From the NCBI GenBank assembly GCA_039028795.1, contig JBCCHJ010000005.1, positions 1-64,000 on the forward strand: 64,000 nucleotides of DNA, read 5' to 3'. The stretch is from Thermohalobaculum sp039028795 (lineage in GTDB: Bacteria > Pseudomonadota > Alphaproteobacteria > Rhodobacterales > Rhodobacteraceae). The position numbers were made by a program, and so were the translations under genes. The notes beneath the pieces were generated by a model, which did not search any database, had not been told where the DNA came from, and saw only the letters and a list, made by a program, of their open reading frames with translations. Below are positions 46,309 through 55,428 of this stretch, one piece after another. Within the stretch, counting starts at the first letter, position 1; the number at the start of each line of letters is the position of its first letter.

Positions 46309-46713
46309 ATGATCGGAAGATTGAACCACGTCGCCATCGCGGTGCCGGATCTTGGCGCAGCGACGGCAATGTACCGCGAAACCCTTGGCGCAACGGTGTC
46401 GGATCCACAGCCAGAACCGGATCATGGGGTCACGGTGGTCTTCGTCGAGCTTCCCAATACCAAAGTGGAACTGCTGGAACCTCTGGGGGAAGGGTCCCCG
46501 ATTGCCGGGTTTCTGGAAAAATCCCCGTCTGGGGGCATTCACCATATCTGCTACGAGGTCGACGACATCCTGGCCGCCCGGGACAAACTGGCGGGCGACG
46601 GTGCGCGCATTCTGGGCGATGGCAATCCAAAGATCGGCGCCCATGGCAAGCCGGTAATCTTTCTGCACCCGAAAGACTTCAACGGAACTTTGGTGGAATT
46701 GGAACAGGCATGA
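46309..46713 (+). CDS. mce: Methylmalonyl-CoA epimerase
   Basis: 134 residues from the Met of MIGRLNHVAIAVPD; the frame is open 54 nt further but includes the terminator. Vicinal-oxygen-chelate fold: metal ligands in LNHVAIAV (His), HGVTVVFVELPN and GIHHICYEVDD (His) and the final VELEQA Glu. It interconverts (R)- and (S)-methylmalonyl-CoA in propionyl-CoA breakdown. The stop overlaps the DUF1467 gene by ATGA. Confidence 0.93.
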   Translation: MIGRLNHVAIAVPDLGAATAMYRETLGATVSDPQPEPDHGVTVVFVELPNTKVELLEPLGEGSPIAGFLEKSPSGGIHHICYEVDDILAARDKLAGDGARILGDGNPKIGAHGKPVIFLHPKDFNGTLVELEQA

Positions 46714-46982
46714 CCATCACCGCAGCGATCGTGCTGTTCTGTTCGATCTGGGCGGTCATCTTTTTCATGATCCTGCCGCAGGGCGTGGTCAGCCAGCACG
46801 AAAAGGGTGAAATCGTCCCGGGCACGCCGGCCTCGGCGCCGTCAGATGCGCAGATCGTCCGCAAAATGATCCGAACGACCATCATCGCGCTGATGGTTTT
46901 CGCTGCGATCTGGCTGATTATCGAATACCGGCTGGTGACCTTGAACGACATCCCATGGCTGACGCCGCCCTCGGCCCGCTAA
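46710..46982 (+). CDS. DUF1467 membrane protein
   Basis: 90 residues with two hydrophobic helices (AAIVLFCSIWAVIFFMILP, ~5-23; TIIALMVFAAIWLIIEYRL, ~57-75) and the DUF1467-type loop GVVSQHEKGEIVPGTPASAP. These small alphaproteobacterial proteins of unknown role typically follow mce, as here with an ATGA overlap, so an association with the methylmalonyl-CoA route is inferred only from position. Confidence 0.85.
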   Translation: MTITAAIVLFCSIWAVIFFMILPQGVVSQHEKGEIVPGTPASAPSDAQIVRKMIRTTIIALMVFAAIWLIIEYRLVTLNDIPWLTPPSAR

Positions 46983-46985
46983 GAT

Positions 46986-47696
46986 CTAGCTTGGCGTCTC
47001 TGACAACCTTCGCACTTGGTGCGTGATGGTCGCGACGCCCAGTACCGGAATGATCAGGTTCATTATCGGGATGCTCAGCGGCACTGCCATGAAAATTCCG
47101 GCAAGCCATGCGCGGGACCAGTGTTGCTTTCGAAACCGTCTTGCATCTGCCGCGGGCCTGTGACGGGTGGCGACCAGCTCGAAATACTCCCGCCCCAAAA
47201 GATACCCGTTCAGCGCAATCCCCAGCAAATAGGCCAGGGGAAAGGCGATCAACAGCAATATGAGATATGGGATCAGCGCGAACAGATTTGCCACAACGAT
47301 AACGACCAGCAACCTCAGCGAGGCGCCGATGTTTTCGGCAATGCCCATTGACCGGCCCGGTCCCATCTCGGGATAGTGTTTGGCTTCAACTGCAGCGGCA
47401 ATATCCTCCAGGAAGAAGCCCAGAAACACGGCGGCAACCGGGATCATCAGAAACGAAGACAGCCACATGAACGCGCCAAAGGCCAATCCCTGCAGGCCGA
47501 TCGACGGCAACGTGACCTGACCGATCAACCACCATTCGCCCAGATCGGTCGGAATGAAGCTGGCCAACCAGGCCACAAACAGCGCAAAGCCCAACAGCAA
47601 CCCGATGGTCAGCGCCAGAGACTTCAAAAACACCAGCAGAAACCGGCTGTCGCCGACCTGGGTCAGGGCCTTGATGAAATCAGAGATCAGCGCCAT
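46986..47696 (-). CDS. EI24/CysZ-family membrane protein
   Basis: 236 residues, about five hydrophobic segments, with the EI24-type pattern LGFFLEDIAAAVEAKHYPEM (~92-111) and the cytoplasmic GREYFELVATRHRPAADARR loop (~170). CysZ of the same family imports sulphate; whether this one does is unknown, since no cys genes are nearby. It overlaps the nitroreductase gene end by 10 bp on the same strand. Confidence 0.82.
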   Translation of the reverse strand: MALISDFIKALTQVGDSRFLLVFLKSLALTIGLLLGFALFVAWLASFIPTDLGEWWLIGQVTLPSIGLQGLAFGAFMWLSSFLMIPVAAVFLGFFLEDIAAAVEAKHYPEMGPGRSMGIAENIGASLRLLVVIVVANLFALIPYLILLLIAFPLAYLLGIALNGYLLGREYFELVATRHRPAADARRFRKQHWSRAWLAGIFMAVPLSIPIMNLIIPVLGVATITHQVRRLSETPS

Positions 47697-48256
47697 TCGA
47701 CGATCTGGGCCAGGTCCGGTCTGTCGCGGTCTGCGGGTGTGATCTGTTCATTGCCGATATGGATGAAACCGGCGACGAATTCCTCTGACGAACATCCGAA
47801 TGCCTCGGCCAGGAACTCTGCATCGCGGGCCAGCGGGCCAGTCAGCCAGTTCGCACCCCAGCCGGATGCCAGCGCGGCGTTCAAAAGAGCCAGACAGACA
47901 CCGCCTGCGGCCATTTCCTGTTCCCAAACCGGGATGCTTGTCGATGGCTTCACTGAAGAGATCACCACCACCATCACACCGCCATAGGTGAAACTGAGCG
48001 CGTTCTTCTCGATTTTTTCCTCGGCCACTCCGGCCCTATGAGCATGCGCCGTGAACAAATCCTTCAAGGCGTCGCGTTCCTCGCGGACCACAACGAAACG
48101 CCACGGCGCCAGTTTGCCGTGGTCCGGGGTGCGGCTGGCAGCGGTCAGAAGGGTTTCTATTTCGGCCTTATCGGGGCCCTCATTGCCCAAGGTCTTTGCG
48201 GGACGCGATCGGCGGTTCAGTAGGAAATCCAGCACTTCAGGACGGCGTTCGGGCAT
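47687..48256 (-). CDS. Nitroreductase-family flavoprotein (YdjA-like)
   Basis: 189 residues from the Met of MPERRPEVLDFLLNRRS. FMN-binding Arg-rich start (RRSRPAKTLGNEGPD), TPDHGKLAPWRFVVV (~46-60) and GWGANWLTGPLARD (~134) fit the single-domain oxygen-insensitive nitroreductases of the YdjA type, which use NAD(P)H and FMN. Physiological substrate unknown. The EI24 gene overlaps its end by 10 bp. Confidence 0.9.
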   Translation of the reverse strand: MPERRPEVLDFLLNRRSRPAKTLGNEGPDKAEIETLLTAASRTPDHGKLAPWRFVVVREERDALKDLFTAHAHRAGVAEEKIEKNALSFTYGGVMVVVISSVKPSTSIPVWEQEMAAGGVCLALLNAALASGWGANWLTGPLARDAEFLAEAFGCSSEEFVAGFIHIGNEQITPADRDRPDLAQIVEWR

Positions 48257-48391
48257 GGGCGGTTCTCGATCTTTTTGATGGAAGGGAACGTAAGTTGTCG
48301 GGATTGGCTGGGCAAGGCCTGGCAACGTAAGACCCATGCTACCGCAGATGGGGTCCAGATGGCAGCTTTCACCGCCACCTGGGGCATCGTG

Positions 48392-48832
48392 TCAGTTCTT
48401 TTCCGGCCAGATCCGCAGATGCGGTGCACCGTCAGAGGTCTTTTCGGCCGAGACACCATTTGATCCGACAACCATCTGCACCTGCGACCGGAAGTTGGTC
48501 ATGCCTTCGAAGGTGATCACATCAACAGGGTCGTCAAACCTTAGCGTCAGAGAAAACCGGGTGTTCGACGCCATCGCGCGAATGCCAATGATCTCTCCGC
48601 GGAAGGGCTGGCCCAGATAGGTGCCTTCGACCCGCTGGTTCAAAGCAAAGCCAGGCCTGACCGCGTTTCCTACCCGGGCGTGCAGGGTGTTCCAATCGCG
48701 GAACCCATGCTGCTTTGCCATCAACTCCAGCGACTGGCTGTGCGACACCGGCTGGCCAGCCGCCGTCAGGGCAGCCCGAAGCGACTTGGCCTGCGTTTTC
48801 AGATCAGACAACGACAAATGATGAAGGGACAT
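48392..48832 (-). CDS. Conserved small protein (glyoxalase-superfamily-associated)
   Basis: 146 residues; GAGG 6 nt ahead of the ATG at 48832 favours this start. The N part is helical and conserved-looking (LKTQAKSLRAALTAAGQPVS, SLELMAKQHGFRDWNTLHAR), a stretch often found in Rhodobacterales proteins annotated as glyoxalase superfamily; the C part is beta-rich (VEGTYLGQPFRGEIIGIRAM). I see no vicinal-oxygen-chelate metal ligands, so enzymatic activity is not claimed. Confidence 0.65.
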   Translation of the reverse strand: MSLHHLSLSDLKTQAKSLRAALTAAGQPVSHSQSLELMAKQHGFRDWNTLHARVGNAVRPGFALNQRVEGTYLGQPFRGEIIGIRAMASNTRFSLTLRFDDPVDVITFEGMTNFRSQVQMVVGSNGVSAEKTSDGAPHLRIWPEKN

Positions 48833-49039
48833 CTTCAACCTCGTTCTTGTTCAGTCAATTTCGTTGGGGCTCGCATTACCAACGGACGGAACAGGACGTC
48901 GGTTGATATCAATCTGCTGAAACTTCACCAAGGCAGTGCCCGCGAGCGGCAGGTGTTCAGCAACCTTCGGCCCAGATAAGTGCGGCGGACGGCGAGGTCA
49001 AGACCATGACTGCCCGACCGGAACGGGCATGCAACGTCG

Positions 49040-50485
49040 CTACCCCTCAGCCACCAGAATTGGCCGTGTCAGATCGCTGAGACTTTGCTTCTGCCTGCCA
49101 TCTGCATCGAAATTGTCGTCGGCCAGCCACGTCTCCATTGCTGCCTGGATCGCAGGCCATTCACTGTCAATCGCGGCATACCAGGCCGTGTCCCGGTTGC
49201 CGCCTTTGACAATCTGGGCCTGGCGGAAGACGCCCTCATAGCTCAACCCCAGCCGCATCGCCGCTGTTCTGGATGGTATGTTCAGCGCATTGCACTTCCA
49301 TTCGTACCGGCGGTATCCGGCCTCGAACGCCCACTTCATCATCAGATACATCGCTTCGGTCGACGCCCGGGTCCGCTGCATCAGGGGCGAGAATGTGATG
49401 TAGCCAACCTCGATCGACCCGGCGGACGGCGCGATCCGCAGGTAAGAGGCCGTGCCGACCGGCCCCTTATCGGTGATGATCGTATAGTGCATCGGATCCG
49501 GACTCGCCGCTGCTTCCCAAACCCAATCCCGGTAGCCCTCGAACGTCTCGTAAGGGCCGGCGGGCAGATAAGTCCAATTGCGGCCTTCAGTGTCATGTCC
49601 ATGGGCGGCGTAAAGATCCGCCGCATGCTCGACGCTCAGGGGCTCCAGCCTGCAGGATTGCCCGATCAACGTCATGCGACTGGGACGCGGCGGCGGGGTC
49701 CAGTCTGCAACCAGTGCGCCGATAGGTTGGCCCAGATCATTTGTCGACTGACTGACTTCGGGCGAGATCCTGGTACGAACAAAGGGCGCGGTTAACGCGC
49801 GCAGGCTTTGCTTCTGCTGCCCATCTGCATCGAAGTTTTCGGGCGACAGCCAGGTTTCAAAGGCACGGCGAATGCCAGGCCAATCGCCATCGGTGATCGA
49901 AAAGTACGCCTTGTTCCGATTGCGGCCCTTGGTGACATAGGCTTGGCGGAACAAAGCCTCAAAGCTGAACCCGAAACGCTCGGCCGCACCCATGGACGGG
50001 GCATTTAACGGATCGCATGTCCATTCAAACCTGCGATAGCCGTTCTCGAAAGCCCAGCGCAGGTGCAGATAGATCGCCTCTGTTGCGGCCCGGGTGCGCT
50101 GCATGGCCCGCGAAAACATGATCGAGCCGACCTCGATCGACCCCGCCCCAGGCGCCATGGCCATGTAGGACCCGTTCCCCAAGGCCTTGCCCGAGGCTTT
50201 GTCGACATACGCAAAGTAAAGCTGCGCGGTATTGTGCTCGTCCGCCAGGATCTGCGCATCAAAAGCGGCGCGGTCGGGGAACGGGCCGATAAAGCGGTGG
50301 GTCCAATCCGCGCCGGTCGTCTCGGCCGAAAATGCCTCCCACAAATCGTCGCCATGATCGGCCAGGGTTTGCGGCTCCAGCCGGATATAATGTCCGTCCA
50401 ATGTGGCCCGTGGGGGCAGGGGCGGCGCCGTCCAATCCAGAACCGGCGCACCGATCGGATCGCCCAATAGCGTTTTGTAGGACAT
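49040..50485 (-). CDS. Tandem two-domain GNAT (RimJ/RimL-type) acetyltransferase
   Basis: 481 residues made of two complete copies of a ~230-residue GNAT protein. Copy 1 has GDPIGAPVLDWTAPPLPPRA, GSIEVGSIMFSRAMQRTRAA, NFDADGQQKQSL; copy 2 has GQPIGALVADWTPPPRPSRM, GSIEVGYITFSPLMQRTRAS, NFDADGRQKQSL, in the same order. The coenzyme A loop QRTRA(A/S)TEA is intact in both. RimJ/L-like enzymes acetylate N-terminal or side-chain amines; the substrate here is unknown. The gene starts from a GGAGGTGATC Shine-Dalgarno. Confidence 0.9.
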   Translation of the reverse strand: MSYKTLLGDPIGAPVLDWTAPPLPPRATLDGHYIRLEPQTLADHGDDLWEAFSAETTGADWTHRFIGPFPDRAAFDAQILADEHNTAQLYFAYVDKASGKALGNGSYMAMAPGAGSIEVGSIMFSRAMQRTRAATEAIYLHLRWAFENGYRRFEWTCDPLNAPSMGAAERFGFSFEALFRQAYVTKGRNRNKAYFSITDGDWPGIRRAFETWLSPENFDADGQQKQSLRALTAPFVRTRISPEVSQSTNDLGQPIGALVADWTPPPRPSRMTLIGQSCRLEPLSVEHAADLYAAHGHDTEGRNWTYLPAGPYETFEGYRDWVWEAAASPDPMHYTIITDKGPVGTASYLRIAPSAGSIEVGYITFSPLMQRTRASTEAMYLMMKWAFEAGYRRYEWKCNALNIPSRTAAMRLGLSYEGVFRQAQIVKGGNRDTAWYAAIDSEWPAIQAAMETWLADDNFDADGRQKQSLSDLTRPILVAEG

Positions 50486-50509
50486 CGATCACCTCCTGAG
50501 AAACCTGCC

Positions 50510-51679
50510 TCAGGCAAGCATGCCAGGATCGCGCCCCAAATCCACCCCTGGAAAGACGGTATTCTCAAGACTGGACCGGTTCAGTCCAAACTGCCCGGCC
50601 AGCGCCCAGGCCGCCCAGCGGCGCAGGTCATCGGTGGGCAAAAGATCGCGGTTATCGAAAAGGTCTCGCTCGCCCAGGCCCGGCCATTGTCCGAAAACGC
50701 GGCCGCCCTTGATCGCGCCGCCGGCCATGATCATGACGCCGCCGGTGCCGTGATCCGTCCCGACAGATCCGTTTTCACGTGCGGTACGGCCAAACTCGGT
50801 CACAGCGATGACGGCTGTGTTCGACCAGTTGCGGCCAAGGTCTTGTTTCAGTGTCGTCAAGGCGCTGGCCAGTTGCTTGGCCGGCTGCTTTATTGCGTTT
50901 GCTTGGCGACGATGGGTGTCCCAGCCGCCTAAAGAGAACGCAGCAATTCGCGACTCGCCGTTCAACTGCCGCGCCGTGAAGGCAGCCAGGGTCTGGCCAT
51001 TTTCGCGCCGGGCTTTTTCAGAATCGGCATCCGAAAACATATCCGCCTGACCCAGAGCGGACGCAAAAAGCGGGTCTTTCGCATAAAGCAGCGACAAAAG
51101 CCGCCGGTCGTCATCCTCTAAGCTCAGATCATTTGTCGGCGACCACGACCCCGCCGGGGCATCGCCGCTCAGCAACAGCAAGTGGCTTTGTCCGACCGCC
51201 ATGGCATAGTCCGCCCGTGCGCCCGGAATGCCCGATATCGCCCGGTTCAGCCAGCCATCGCGCGATGCCGTCATCACCCCGCGGGGGTCATCTCCGCCAT
51301 TTTCCAGAAAATCCTGACCGTCAAAATGGCTTCTTTTGTTGCGATAGGGGGTCGAAACCGCATGCACGAAGCTCAACTCCCCGGCCCGCCACAGCGGCAT
51401 CAGATCGGCGAACGGGTCTGAAAGCCCAAAGAACCCGTCCAAATCCAACAATCCCTGGTCCGGACGCGCCGCCAGATTGGGGCGCAACATGCGCAACCCG
51501 CGATCCCCATAGGGCTGCACCATGCCCAGGCCATCCAATCCGCCGCGCAGGATGATCACAACCAAGCGCCTGTTTCCTGGCGCGGCCGCAAAAACCACGG
51601 GGGTCATCAGCGGGGATGCGGCGGCCGAACAGGCCACCCCCAGAAAAGTGCGCCGTGAAGGTTTGATCCACTTGGTCAT
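50510..51679 (-). CDS. DUF1501 secreted protein (Tat signal)
   Basis: 389 residues from the Met of MTKWIKPSRRTFLG; the twin-arginine motif SRRTFLG with a hydrophobic run ACSAAASPLMTPVVFA marks Tat export. The DUF1501 (alkaline-phosphatase-like) body shows LVVIILRGGLDGLGMVQPYG, SFHAVSTPYRNKRSHFDGQ-like (SHFDGQDFLENG), FSLGGWDTH and AVTEFGRTARENGS, TDHGTGG, MAGGAIKGG. Function unknown. It lies 10 nt after the DUF1800 gene, the usual partner. Confidence 0.9.
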   Translation of the reverse strand: MTKWIKPSRRTFLGVACSAAASPLMTPVVFAAAPGNRRLVVIILRGGLDGLGMVQPYGDRGLRMLRPNLAARPDQGLLDLDGFFGLSDPFADLMPLWRAGELSFVHAVSTPYRNKRSHFDGQDFLENGGDDPRGVMTASRDGWLNRAISGIPGARADYAMAVGQSHLLLLSGDAPAGSWSPTNDLSLEDDDRRLLSLLYAKDPLFASALGQADMFSDADSEKARRENGQTLAAFTARQLNGESRIAAFSLGGWDTHRRQANAIKQPAKQLASALTTLKQDLGRNWSNTAVIAVTEFGRTARENGSVGTDHGTGGVMIMAGGAIKGGRVFGQWPGLGERDLFDNRDLLPTDDLRRWAAWALAGQFGLNRSSLENTVFPGVDLGRDPGMLA

Positions 51680-51689
51680 CGGGGTCTCC

Positions 51690-53048
51690 TCAACGGCGGT
51701 TGAATTCTGGCGAGGCCAGCGCGAAGGCAAAGCCTTCCCACCGGTCTGGCGCTGCGCTGACAGCAAACGCCGTATCCGGCCGCAGCGCATCCTGCAGCGC
51801 GTCTTCCGCAAATCGGCGCGGGTCAATGTCCGTTGTCTCAGCTATCTGATGCCCAGCTTTTCCCGCATATTGCAGGCGTGCGGCCAATCCCTGCGGGGTG
51901 ATCCAGGCCTCGGCCTCCTCCGGCCAGCCATCCGGGCCGGGGGCTTGAAACATCGGTTGGTTCAGCGCCTTCAATGTCAAAAAGACCTGGCGGGATGGCC
52001 GCCCAGGTTGCATCGCACGCTTTGCCTGGGCCTTGTTGGCGCCCATCGCCCGAAGGGTCGAGATCATCAGCTCTTGAGGGCGTTTGATCTTCGCCCCAAA
52101 GCCGCGCCAGGACGCCTTATGTTCAACCAGCGCCTGGTAGACCTGCGGCAGATTTCCGCCGCTCCGCCGCCACGCCTCTGCGATGTGGCGTACGAGATCC
52201 GGGTCCGGATCGTCCGCAACGAAGTGCACGGCAAGCTTTCGCGCCATATGATCTGCCGTCACCCGATGACGGGCCAGGTCGCGCAAAAGCTCTAGCGCAT
52301 GCGATACCTTTGCCGGATCGCCGCCATAGGTTTTGCCCATCACGGTTTCCACGCCGGGTTCGGCCCGCTGCGGAAAGAAGCGGAAGCGCAGATATCCGCG
52401 TTGAACACCGTACCCGGTCAACAGCTCGGCAAATTGGCGAACGTCTTCCTGCGAATAGGGGCCGCCAACGCCGAGTGTGTGCAGTTCCAAAACTTCGCGG
52501 GCCAGGTTTTCGTTCAATCCACGGTCGCGCAGCTTTCCCGCCCGGGACGCCGGGCCGAAGCTTTCAACTTGATCCAGATAGTGCAGCATCGCCGGGTGCT
52601 GAACGACGGCGGCCAGCATGTCTTCGAAACGGCCCATGATGTGGGGCCGGATGACATCGATCTCGAACGTCGGAAGCATATAGACCTGCCCCGGGTTCCT
52701 GCCAGAGACGGAAAAATGATCCGCCCAAAATGCGGCCAGCCGTTCATAAAATCCGTGCTGGGACAGCGCCCTTTGAAAAACCCGGCCGCTGATGTCGCTG
52801 ATCGCTCCCTGACGCATTTGGCGAATGATCTTCTTGCGCCCCTCCATATCTTTGGCTTTCCGCCGTTCGATCATCTTCTCCAGCAGGTTGCGCCGCCCTT
52901 GAAGATCCGTGATGGGAAAGAACAGTTTTGTCCGGGAGCCCTGGTAGGCCTGATCCAACACGTCCTCCGGGCCGCGCGGCGCCGAATGTGCTGGGTGAAA
53001 TCCATATCCAAACCGGATCTGAGCGATGGTTGACCGGTTTACCGTCAT
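51690..53048 (-). CDS. DUF1800 protein, partner of DUF1501
   Basis: 452 residues. The DUF1800 landmarks are FWADHFSVSGRNPGQVYMLP (~107), LHYLDQVESFGP (~153), RGLNENLAREVLELHTLGVGG (part; ~175-195) and HMARKLAVHFVADDPD (~265). No signal peptide is seen, although DUF1800/DUF1501 pairs are usually secreted or surface-associated. The pair is widespread but biochemically undescribed. It leads the two-gene unit. Confidence 0.9.
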   Translation of the reverse strand: MTVNRSTIAQIRFGYGFHPAHSAPRGPEDVLDQAYQGSRTKLFFPITDLQGRRNLLEKMIERRKAKDMEGRKKIIRQMRQGAISDISGRVFQRALSQHGFYERLAAFWADHFSVSGRNPGQVYMLPTFEIDVIRPHIMGRFEDMLAAVVQHPAMLHYLDQVESFGPASRAGKLRDRGLNENLAREVLELHTLGVGGPYSQEDVRQFAELLTGYGVQRGYLRFRFFPQRAEPGVETVMGKTYGGDPAKVSHALELLRDLARHRVTADHMARKLAVHFVADDPDPDLVRHIAEAWRRSGGNLPQVYQALVEHKASWRGFGAKIKRPQELMISTLRAMGANKAQAKRAMQPGRPSRQVFLTLKALNQPMFQAPGPDGWPEEAEAWITPQGLAARLQYAGKAGHQIAETTDIDPRRFAEDALQDALRPDTAFAVSAAPDRWEGFAFALASPEFNRR

Positions 53049-53155
53049 GACAGGCCTCGCCTTGCGAACATGCGCGATGACATAACGCCACAGCGTTAAC
53101 CCTCCGTCGCTTCAACTGCAATGGCCGGGTCCGCCCCTTTATGTTTGGTCTTCCG

Positions 53156-55207
53156 CTACGGGGCAGTTTTGGGCGCTGCTCTTTGACCTGAGTTGTTCTC
53201 GTTATCTGCCTGATTGCCCATCAGTTTTTTCAGGTCGGAATTCAGACCCGATGATGCGGTGCGCACCTTCAAGAGGTTTTTCAAGAGATCAAACCAGAAC
53301 TGGCCGCCAAAGGTGCACCCCAGACCGATCAGCAACCAGCTGAAAAAGGCCTGCCATTGCCAGCTCAGGTAGATGCACTGGCCAAGCGAGTTTGACCAGA
53401 AAACGCGGTCGACGAAGCGCCGGATCAACGCCTTGTCATACTCGAAATGCGTGCGCCAGCGCGCATCATTGGACGGCTTTTCAAGGTCTTCTTCTTTGGT
53501 CTCCTGAACCGGACAAACACGCCCCATCTTGACGCCCTGGTCGGTGAACTGGGTTTGCAGAACCCCAACGGCCTCGCCGTATGTCTGCCGGAGGTTCTCT
53601 ACATAGGCCTCGGCCGCCTTGCGCCGGTCGCCATCATCGATGCCGTCGCCTTCTTCATCCACCGGGAAGGCCCCGACCATGGTTTTGGCAACGCCAGTCA
53701 GGGTCTCTGCCGCCTTATCCAAGGCAGGTTTCAACTCGTTCTTTGTCACTTCCGCTGCAGCGGCATCCGCGGGTTTTTCAGCGATGCTGTCCAGGCCCAG
53801 TTGCGTTCTTGCGCCGGTTGGCAGCTTGTCGAACTGTTCCCAGATTTCATCCGCTGTGATCGTCGGGTCCTCGCGGTTTTCGGTGTTGGTTAGTAGCACC
53901 GCCAGGATCAGATCTGATTGATTTTGAACCTGCAGACCGCCAACGGCTTCGGCCGCTGCTGCGGTCTGGGCCTGGGTAACCATACGGCTGCGCAGTTCTT
54001 CATCCTTCAGCAACTGACCCGCGTATCCGATGATGTCGAAATTCGCGATCATCGCCATCAGGAAGCCCAACAGGAACAGCACGTTCTTTGCCCGGCGCAC
54101 GTACCAGCCGGTCACACGGTCCATACCGTTGTCGAACCAGTCACCGATCTCGGCGGTCACGCGGGCAATTTCATCTTCCAGCCGCTTGATCTGCTTGGTC
54201 ACCTCGGCCGCCGCCCCGGTCGCCAGATCCTCGATCTTCACGATCTCACTCTCCAGGGCACGGGTCACCGCAATCGCCTTCAGAGCATTGGTGACCCGGG
54301 CCTTAAGATCCTGGCTCATGGGAAGCGCTTGGATCACGCCGCTGACACCTTCGATCGCCGTGTCGGCTGCTTTGGCGATCTCCACCATATAGGCCTGGGC
54401 ATAGGCAGCCGAAGGCTGCACCAGGATCATCGCCTCGCGAAGCAGATCGTCAGAGAGGGTCTGGGGATCATCGCCTGCGGACGGGTTGGCGGCCATCTTC
54501 GCCGCTGCGTCCCGCGCGGATTTGGCGACCGTTTCGGCGTCCTGCAGTAAACCCAGAATTTGGGCCTGGGCATCCTCAATATGGCCTTTTAACCGTCCCT
54601 TGGTCTCTGCAACCTCAGCGGCGACCTTCTTTTCGATCTTTCGGTAGAGCGTGTCCAAAAGCGATCTTGCAAAGGTCTCTTTCGGCACATTGCCCGGCAT
54701 GCGCCCCTGTCCCTTGGCCTTCACTGATCTCAGGATCTCATCATCCGGTATGGCATCTTTGACCTGCGCATCGAATTCCGGGGTCGTTGCGGCATCGGTC
54801 AATGCTGCCTGAAAGCTCGGTTTTTCTTTCAGTTTCAGCTTGTTGTAAGCAGTTTCTGCAGTCCGAAATTTTTCTGCTTTGGTGAACCTGTTCCACCGGT
54901 CGACCACGTAATCCCAAATACGGCCAAGAAAGCTCTTCGATCCCTGAAGCGACCGCATTGCCGGGTCGTTCAGAAGATCCAAGGTCAGCTCCGCTTTTTC
55001 AATCGACCCCGAGATCACCGTTTTGCTGATCAATTCGCTCGATTTCGCTCCGGATTCCAAAAGACGAAACATGCCCCGGCGCAGCATCCGCCCGCGCCAG
55101 TTGAAGATCGACGCCAACGCTTCCTGCATGGTGCTGGCGATCAGGCTGAAGGTCAGAAATGCGAATATGACGCCGATTCCGACGTCCAAGAGGGCAAAGC
55201 CCGTCAT
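53156..55207 (-). CDS. Unrecognised large membrane protein with coiled-coil-like region
   Basis: 683 residues from the Met of MTGFALLDVGIG; GGAG lies 8 nt upstream and the 66 nt of open frame before it look non-coding. Hydrophobic segments: GVIFAFLTFSLIASTM (~10-25), NVLFLLGFLMAMIANFDIIG (~382-401) and FFSWLLIGLGCTFGGQFWFD (~621-640). Between the first two is a long charged, helical, Ala/Lys/Glu-rich stretch (~170-375) likely to form coiled coils. The end FWFDLLKNLLKVRTA recurs in bacterial membrane proteins of unknown function. I do not recognise the family. Confidence 0.75.
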   Translation of the reverse strand: MTGFALLDVGIGVIFAFLTFSLIASTMQEALASIFNWRGRMLRRGMFRLLESGAKSSELISKTVISGSIEKAELTLDLLNDPAMRSLQGSKSFLGRIWDYVVDRWNRFTKAEKFRTAETAYNKLKLKEKPSFQAALTDAATTPEFDAQVKDAIPDDEILRSVKAKGQGRMPGNVPKETFARSLLDTLYRKIEKKVAAEVAETKGRLKGHIEDAQAQILGLLQDAETVAKSARDAAAKMAANPSAGDDPQTLSDDLLREAMILVQPSAAYAQAYMVEIAKAADTAIEGVSGVIQALPMSQDLKARVTNALKAIAVTRALESEIVKIEDLATGAAAEVTKQIKRLEDEIARVTAEIGDWFDNGMDRVTGWYVRRAKNVLFLLGFLMAMIANFDIIGYAGQLLKDEELRSRMVTQAQTAAAAEAVGGLQVQNQSDLILAVLLTNTENREDPTITADEIWEQFDKLPTGARTQLGLDSIAEKPADAAAAEVTKNELKPALDKAAETLTGVAKTMVGAFPVDEEGDGIDDGDRRKAAEAYVENLRQTYGEAVGVLQTQFTDQGVKMGRVCPVQETKEEDLEKPSNDARWRTHFEYDKALIRRFVDRVFWSNSLGQCIYLSWQWQAFFSWLLIGLGCTFGGQFWFDLLKNLLKVRTASSGLNSDLKKLMGNQADNENNSGQRAAPKTAP

Positions 55208-55428
55208 CTCAATAACTCCCCACAAAGCCTTTATAGGTCTTTGTAAATGGTACCATAAAAGCAGTACGCGCAAAATCTGCGGGCCGCTGTGTGAAATGGC
55301 ACAGTCCCGTCGAACCGTCCCGATTTGACCAAGCCCAGCCGATGGTGCTGCGGTTCAGATCGCACCTTGCCGGGCATGGAATCGGATCGGGATTTGCGCG
55401 CGATGACAGGGCGCGGTACCTGAAGGCA

